Part shown: positions 59,571-64,000 of the stretch, one piece after another
Numbering within the stretch: the stretch's first letter is position 1
How the letters are laid out: the number at the start of each line of letters is the position of its first letter
From: CALMZY01 sp052033915
GTDB taxonomy: Bacteria; Verrucomicrobiota; Kiritimatiellia; CAIQIC01; JAGNIJ01
NCBI GenBank assembly: GCA_052033915.1
Contig: JBPOJF010000003.1
Location: forward strand, 62,001-126,000
Direction of reading: 5' to 3'
Length of the DNA: 64,000 nt
The notes under the pieces: model-generated
What the model was told of the DNA's origin: nothing
Seen by the model: the letters and a program-made list of their open reading frames with translations, nothing else
Databases searched by the model: none
Program-made: the position numbers and the translations under genes

Positions 59571-59874
59571 TCTTCCGGCCTTTTTTGAGACTGCCGAGCA
59601 GGCTCTTAAAGAGCGGCATAATGCCGTTAATCCGAGAACCCGGTCAATACAATTGCGCGCGGATGTGCATGACGGCGGGGCGTCGGAAGATCGTACAACG
59701 ATCCCGGACTCAAGGATTTTCAGGGAGATCGAGATTCTGCGCATTGCACATTCTCGCGCCGGATGCTATAAAAATCGTTGCAGCTTTACCAAGGATCGGC
59801 ATGGCGGAGGGCTCGATAGGGTTCCGAATGTAACCGATGAAATTCCGGTCGCTGCCCGGAACAAGAAAGGACCG

Positions 59875-60711
59875 ATGCATAAGATCATCAAACACCTCAT
59901 TCAACTTCAGGAACTCATGGTCGCCAGGGCGCAACAGGAGGCTTCCATGCCCGGCGCGCGGTTGTCCCAGTTGGATGCTTCCATCCAGACGCTGTTCAGC
60001 GAGTTGCCTCCGGACGTGGCGGAACATTTCCGGAAGATCGAGAAGAAGGGCATGCTGGCGATGGTCCCCATTTCAAACGGCTTCTGCTCGGCCTGCGGGA
60101 TGTCTCTGCCGGTGAGCCTGGTTCATGAAGTCCATGCGGCGAAGAAGCTGTATTTCTGCCCCGCCTGCACGCGCATGTTGTACTATCCCGAAGCGCCGAC
60201 GCGGAACATCGGCAAGCGGAAGCGCCGGAGCGAGCCGCCCAAGATCGGCATCGAGCGGTTTTCGTCGCCCGAACTGATGATCCCCGATCTGAAGTCGACG
60301 GAGCGTGACGATGCGCTTGCGGAGTTGTGCGCGAAGATGGAGGCGGAGGGGTTTGTGGACAATGCGGCGAAACTTCTCGAGGAGGCCTTGAAGCGCGAGG
60401 CGATCATCAGCACCGCGGTGGATCACGGGCTTGCGTTCCCGCACGTGCGCGGCGTCGAGGGCGGCGGCCTGACCATGGTGCTCGGGCTCAGCCGTAAGGG
60501 GGTCAAGTTCTCGCCCGGCTCGCGCGCGCTGACGCGCATCATCTTCTTCATGGTGATTCCGACGGCGGCCAGCGCGTTCTATCTGAAGCTGCTTTCGGGT
60601 TTGAACCAGGCGTTCCAGAAGGAAGAGGCGCGGGAAAAACTGTTCGAGGCCGAGACGCCGGAACAGTTGTGGAAGTTTCTCTTCAAGGCGACGAAATCAA
60701 CGATCCAGTAA
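59875..60711 (+). CDS. Zinc-ribbon protein fused to a PTS EIIA type-2 domain
   Basis: The 278-residue protein has an N-terminal helical segment and a four-Cys zinc ribbon, GFCSACGMSLPVSLVHEV then YFCPACTRMLYYP (two CxxC pairs, about residues 70-105). The C-terminal EIIA type-2 domain (about 125-275) has DHGLAFPHVRGVEGGGLTM, with the phosphorylatable His in the FPH loop. The ribbon resembles the CdsZ/zf-RING_7-type C4 domain of bacterial coiled-coil proteins. This fusion to EIIA is unusual to me. ATG 59875 follows AAGAAAGGA. It is divergent from the PtsN-like gene, so the pair may share regulation. The function is probably regulatory; the binding partner of the ribbon is unknown. Confidence 0.8.
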   Translation: MHKIIKHLIQLQELMVARAQQEASMPGARLSQLDASIQTLFSELPPDVAEHFRKIEKKGMLAMVPISNGFCSACGMSLPVSLVHEVHAAKKLYFCPACTRMLYYPEAPTRNIGKRKRRSEPPKIGIERFSSPELMIPDLKSTERDDALAELCAKMEAEGFVDNAAKLLEEALKREAIISTAVDHGLAFPHVRGVEGGGLTMVLGLSRKGVKFSPGSRALTRIIFFMVIPTAASAFYLKLLSGLNQAFQKEEAREKLFEAETPEQLWKFLFKATKSTIQ

Positions 60712-60726
60712 GCGCCGGCGCTGTTT

Positions 60727-61275
60727 TCAGTTCCCGCGCAGGCCGGGCGGCGGCTGCTTGGACCGCCGGACGCTCCCGTCCGTGCTCAGGATGTTGTACG
60801 CGCCGAAATGAGGCGCCGGTACGGCGTCCGACAAGGCGTTGAGCTCCACCATCATCCACGTCGGCGATCCGCTGCCGCGCAGTTTCCTGCCGTTCAGGCG
60901 GACGTTCCAGACATAGCTCAGGCCGAGGTTCTTCTGGGAGGCCGGCGCCGCGGGGCAGATGTAAATGTCCGGGCGGACTCTGTAGGGTTGAAGCGCCATG
61001 AGCAGGCTGTCGTTGTCCTGCTTGGGATCGTCCGGATAGAACGCCGCGCGCGGGAGCGTGCCGCGATCCACCTCGAAATTCTCTAGGGCGGCGTAGATGT
61101 TGCGGAGATTGTTCGCGCATTTCTTGTTCAGCACGTTCTGGTGGATCGCCATGTAGATGGCCGCGGCGAGCCCGATCAGGACGGCGGCCAGCGCCAGGAG
61201 TTCGATCAGGACAAAGCCCGCTTCCGGCCCCGGCGGGAGGCCGGTCCCGCGCCTGCTGTGAGTGTTCCGCAACAC
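60727..61275 (-). CDS. Type II secretion/type IV pilin-like pseudopilin
   Basis: The 182-residue protein has an N-terminal leader of about 19 residues ending in Gly. GFVLIELLALAAVLIGLAAA follows, the class III signal cleaved by prepilin peptidase between Gly and Phe, with the conserved Glu at position 5 of the mature helix. The C-terminal globular region ends with YNILSTDGSVRRSKQPPP, the DG motif shared with the H-x9-DG pseudopilins of Planctomycetes and relatives. It probably sits in the periplasm as a minor pseudopilin. No secretion ATPase or secretin is linked. It is 31 bp past the end of the kinase gene, on the same strand. Confidence 0.82.
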   Translation of the reverse strand: MLRNTHSRRGTGLPPGPEAGFVLIELLALAAVLIGLAAAIYMAIHQNVLNKKCANNLRNIYAALENFEVDRGTLPRAAFYPDDPKQDNDSLLMALQPYRVRPDIYICPAAPASQKNLGLSYVWNVRLNGRKLRGSGSPTWMMVELNALSDAVPAPHFGAYNILSTDGSVRRSKQPPPGLRGN

Positions 61276-61306
61276 GAGTGGAGGGTAGAAAGGCGCCGCC
61301 GGGACG

Positions 61307-63025
61307 TCAACGGTTAAGATCGTTGAGCAGCAGCTTGGCGAACGGCGCCGGCCATTCCGAGGGCGGTGTCGAGGACTGCATGCAGCGCCTGAAAAACACC
61401 GCCGCGCGCTTGGTTTCGCCGTCGAGATAGCAGCGGATGGCGGCCGCGAGGCAGGCGTCGTTCTTGAACTGGTCCGGCATGCGGTCGATCTCGGACGCCA
61501 GTTCGTTGACGCCGGTGTCGCCGCTCAGGCAGTTCATCGCGGCGCGGATCGGCCCGTCGGCCGGCGGCTCCCTCAGCGTGAGGATGTCCCGCGCGCTGTT
61601 CTTGTCGCCTTCCAGGAGCAGCAGGCTCAGGTACTCCATCTGGGCGAGGCTGACGATGGCGATCGAGGCGTCCGCGTTTTTCAGGATGCCGTGGTAGAGC
61701 TGTTTGGCCCTTGCGCGATTGTTCAGCAGAATCTCGCAGCGGGCCTCGTCCAGTTGGGCGATCGCCGCGGTTCGCGTGTCGCCGAGGGCGGCGCTCAGGG
61801 CGCGCGCGGAACGGAACCCGTCCCGTGAGGCGGGCCAATCGCCCGCGGTCATGGCCTTGCGCGCGAGCCGGATTTCGTGCCACGCGCGCGGTGTGTCGCT
61901 GGCGATGCTGCCGCCGTCCGCCTGGGCCAGTACGTACAGCGCGTTCTTGAGCCGCGCCCGCGTCAGCAGGTCGTCGTACCGGATGTTGAGCAATTGGTGG
62001 CGGTAATACAGGGCGACGCTCCACGCGACGATGATCAGGGGAACGACGAACAGCATTGTCCGCTGGTGCCGGCGCGCGAGGTGCCGGAGATGGTCGAGCG
62101 GCGAAAAGTGGTGCGCGCTGACGCGCCGTCCGGCGAGCGCCCGTTCCAGGTCGACGGCAAACGCCTCAGCGTCGGCGTACCGGTCCTTCGGATTCTTCTC
62201 CAGGGCCTTCAGGATCACCGCTTCCAGCTCGGGCGTGATCTCCTTCCGGAAGAGCCGGGGCCGTTTGGGCTGTTCGTTCTTCACGGCCTCCAGCACATCC
62301 TTGACCGGCGAGCAATGCTGCGTGTTGTACGGGAGCACGCCCGTGATCGCCTCGTAGAGGACGACGCCCAGCGAGTAGATGTCGCTGGCCAGGCCGACAC
62401 GTTCGCCGCGCGCCTGCTCGGGCGACATGTAGAGGGGGGTGCCGGTCAGCGCGCCGGTCATGGTGACGGACGGCCAGTCGATCAATGCCGCGACGCCGAA
62501 ATCCGAAAGCAGCGGCTCGCCGAATTCGTCGATCATGATGTTCGTCGGCTTCACGTCGCGGTGGATGATGTGGTGCATGTGCGCGTACTGCAGGGCGCGC
62601 GCGATCTTGATGATGATTTGCACGACCCTGTTCAGGCTCATGGGCGTGTTCTCCATCGCGTCTTCCAGGGTCTTGCTCTTCCTCACCGACTCCATCGCGA
62701 TGTAGTGGTAGGGGCCGTCCCTGCCCGTCGCGTAGATCGTCACGATGTGCGGATGCCGGCGCAGTTTCTTGGAGGCCTCGGCCTCCCGCCGGAATCGCTC
62801 GAGCATGGTCTCCGAGACTCCGGGCCCTTCGGAGAAGACTTTCAGCGCGATTTCGTGGCCGGTCGCGTCGGTCGCCAGGTAAACGGTGGCCATCGCTCCG
62901 TGGCCGAGGGATTCGGAAATGAGGTACTCGCCGATCCGGAAGCCTTTTCCCGGGTATTTCGGCGACTCGGATTCCGACACGGGGATGTCGGCGCCGTTCT
63001 TCGAGTGGTTGGACGCGTCCGTCAT
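61307..63025 (-). CDS. Ser/Thr protein kinase, membrane-anchored
   Basis: The 572-residue protein has an N-terminal Hanks-type kinase domain (about residues 30-295): GHGAMATVYLATDATGHEIA with the Gly-rich loop and ALKVF for the Lys. HRDVKPTNIMIDEFGEPLLS has catalytic Asp157, followed by DFG, then GTPLYMSPEQARGE. A membrane helix (about 330-347) follows: TMLFVVPLIIVAWSVALYYR. A C-terminal periplasmic region has helical repeat-like sequence (ARLKNALYVLAQADGG). This is typical of PVC/actinobacterial STPKs; extracytoplasmic tail may sense a signal. Upstream is the CHAD gene and downstream the pseudopilin gene, both close and on the same strand. Confidence 0.93.
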   Translation of the reverse strand: MTDASNHSKNGADIPVSESESPKYPGKGFRIGEYLISESLGHGAMATVYLATDATGHEIALKVFSEGPGVSETMLERFRREAEASKKLRRHPHIVTIYATGRDGPYHYIAMESVRKSKTLEDAMENTPMSLNRVVQIIIKIARALQYAHMHHIIHRDVKPTNIMIDEFGEPLLSDFGVAALIDWPSVTMTGALTGTPLYMSPEQARGERVGLASDIYSLGVVLYEAITGVLPYNTQHCSPVKDVLEAVKNEQPKRPRLFRKEITPELEAVILKALEKNPKDRYADAEAFAVDLERALAGRRVSAHHFSPLDHLRHLARRHQRTMLFVVPLIIVAWSVALYYRHQLLNIRYDDLLTRARLKNALYVLAQADGGSIASDTPRAWHEIRLARKAMTAGDWPASRDGFRSARALSAALGDTRTAAIAQLDEARCEILLNNRARAKQLYHGILKNADASIAIVSLAQMEYLSLLLLEGDKNSARDILTLREPPADGPIRAAMNCLSGDTGVNELASEIDRMPDQFKNDACLAAAIRCYLDGETKRAAVFFRRCMQSSTPPSEWPAPFAKLLLNDLNR

Positions 63026-63049
63026 GAGAATCCGTATTAACCGACGGGG

Positions 63050-63901
63050 CTAGTTTGCTGTCGCATTCCGCGATTGGCAAGTCAAACGCTGCAGTTCCGC
63101 GACCAGTTGTTTCCAGACTTTCTGGAATCTCGCCGCGTGTCCCTGCCGCCGCTGTTGCAGACTGCGAACCAGCCCGCGCGGGCCGGGAGGGGCGCGGCGG
63201 AGGTGGGCCAGGCAGATGTCGCAATCGTGGATGTCGCCGAGCACATCCTGGACGGCCTTGAACTTCCGCGCGAGCCGGGCCGCGGACGGGCCCTGCGATG
63301 CGGCGAAGAATTCGGCCATGTAGCGCGCCCGGCGGCAGGCGATCCGGAGCCGGTGCGCCTTGCGGGGAGGGAGCGCGGGTCCGGGGAGGGAGCGCTTCAT
63401 CGCCTGCGCGATGGATTTTCGGATGGCGGCGGCGCCGAGAACGGCGATGGAGAGGTCGGCGGCCCGGAAGGTCGGGTGGTCAAGGAACCGCTTGAAATCA
63501 GACATCAGCGCCCGCGTCGGGGGATCGTGCAGGATGCCCGGGAGAGACTGCTTCATCCGCTTCTGCATCTCGCGCTGATGCCGGACGAAGGCGCGCCATT
63601 GCCCGGTTCTCCTCGCGGGGACTGATTTCAGCGTGCGCATCCACACGTCCATGTCGCGGACCGGCCCGAGCTTTTTCGACAGTTGCCGGAATCGCGCCTC
63701 GAAGTCCCTGCCTTCCGGCTGGGGGAGGATCTTGCGAAAGGCCTTCAGGAGATTGCGCAACCGGCGGATGGCGACTCGCAGGTTGTGGAGCGGCGTGACG
63801 CGGCCTGCGAGCACGCCCGGTTCCTCCATACGGATGCTGTCGTACTGCCGGCGCAGGAGCGCGATGGCGGTCTTCCGGCTGTCGGTGGCGCGCGCGGTCA
63901 T
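63050..63901 (-). CDS. CHAD-domain protein
   Basis: The 283-residue protein is a CHAD domain, an alpha-helical fold with conserved His and Arg/Lys residues that binds polyphosphate or other polyanions. LHNLRVAIRRLRNLLKAFRK carries the typical H..R...RR pattern, and HRLRIACRRARYMAEFF the second, followed by VQDVLGDIHDCDICLAHL. CHAD proteins associate with polyphosphate granules or act with CYTH-type triphosphatases, but none is seen here. The start ATG 63901 is used; a 27-residue extension is possible. It lies 2 bp after the stop of an upstream partial gene, and 25 bp before the kinase gene on the same strand. Confidence 0.88.
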   Translation of the reverse strand: MTARATDSRKTAIALLRRQYDSIRMEEPGVLAGRVTPLHNLRVAIRRLRNLLKAFRKILPQPEGRDFEARFRQLSKKLGPVRDMDVWMRTLKSVPARRTGQWRAFVRHQREMQKRMKQSLPGILHDPPTRALMSDFKRFLDHPTFRAADLSIAVLGAAAIRKSIAQAMKRSLPGPALPPRKAHRLRIACRRARYMAEFFAASQGPSAARLARKFKAVQDVLGDIHDCDICLAHLRRAPPGPRGLVRSLQQRRQGHAARFQKVWKQLVAELQRLTCQSRNATAN

Positions 63902-63903
63902 GA

Positions 63904-64000
63904 TCAGCTTTTCGGAGGGATCGGGCGTTGGGGTTCGAATGCGGCGGTCTTGGCTTTCCGGGCGTTCTTGGCCGCCTCGCACGCGCGGCGGTAGAAGATC
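63904..64000 (-). CDS. C-terminal end of a gene cut by the window edge
   Basis: The minus strand from the window edge reads IFYRRACEAAKNARKAKTAA then FEPQRPIPPKS and a stop (63904-63906), 2 bp before the CHAD start codon. The 31 residues are rich in Arg, Ala, Lys and Pro at the end. No domain can be recognised. The tight spacing suggests that it shares an operon with the CHAD gene. Confidence 0.5.
   Translation of the reverse strand, partial: IFYRRACEAAKNARKAKTAAFEPQRPIPPKS

Overview
This is a GC-rich bacterial chromosome window of ordinary coding density. It has one tRNA and no rRNA, CRISPR array, phage or insertion sequence that I can recognise. The gene content suggests a member of the Planctomycetes-Verrucomicrobia-Chlamydiae group, perhaps Verrucomicrobiota or Kiritimatiellota. 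The reasons are two DUF2723-plus-TPR giant membrane proteins, a PEP-CTERM protein with a CAAX-type protease, a TGS-domain nucleoside kinase, a pseudopilin with a DG motif, a eukaryotic-type Ser/Thr kinase, and many intergenic heptamer repeats. That placement is inference.

Layout. 1-5.5 kb: HNH nuclease fragment, small acidic zinc-finger-like protein, mutS, an aspartase/fumarase, a small outer-membrane barrel. 5.6-13.3 kb: class IV aminotransferase, CAAX-type protease, a CorC-like CBS protein fused to a PTS EIIA domain, YjbQ, TPR lipoprotein, DUF4380-like protein, HAD phosphatase. 13.4-21.3 kb: TGS nucleoside kinase, methyltransferase, then the conserved rpmH-rnpA-yidD-yidC-jag operon and glpD. 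21.3-33.6 kb is one long minus-strand block: iron-type ABC importer, DUF805 and OPA-type transporter, retropepsin-like lipoprotein, gpsA, plsY, and a NarL-type two-component pair. 33.6-36.0 kb is a more AT-rich islet with a duplicated secreted protein, a PEP-CTERM protein and a 5'-truncated paralogue. 36.2-47.1 kb: two DUF2723-TPR proteins around a BtuFCD-like importer, followed by a prenyl-phosphate phosphoribosyltransferase and a polyprenyl-phosphate-mannose synthase that could supply lipid-linked sugar to the GT-C proteins. 47.2-55.8 kb: def, an orphan ParA, sulfotransferase, RmuC, a double UspA, then ftsK, a RodZ-like protein, pgsA and a zinc-ribbon protein. 55.8-64 kb: D-aminoacylase-like enzyme, secreted protein, an RHS fossil, tRNA-Phe, a structured 96-nt inverted repeat, a divergent pair of EIIA-domain genes, pseudopilin, Ser/Thr kinase and CHAD protein.

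How genes work together. gpsA, plsY, pgsA and glpD cover glycerol-3-phosphate and phospholipid metabolism. rpmH, rnpA, yidD, yidC and jag cover ribosome, RNase P and membrane insertion. Three EIIA domains without any sugar-PTS partner suggest a regulatory (nitrogen-PTS-like) role.

The most unusual feature is the repeat landscape. Imperfect 7-nt repeats, often arranged as inverted arms, lie at gene junctions and run into coding sequence, supplying stop codons, C-terminal tails or start codons. Separate short palindromes sit in frame inside plsY and a solute-binding protein gene. I found no convincing new defence or biosynthetic system; the repeats and the EIIA fusions are the best leads.
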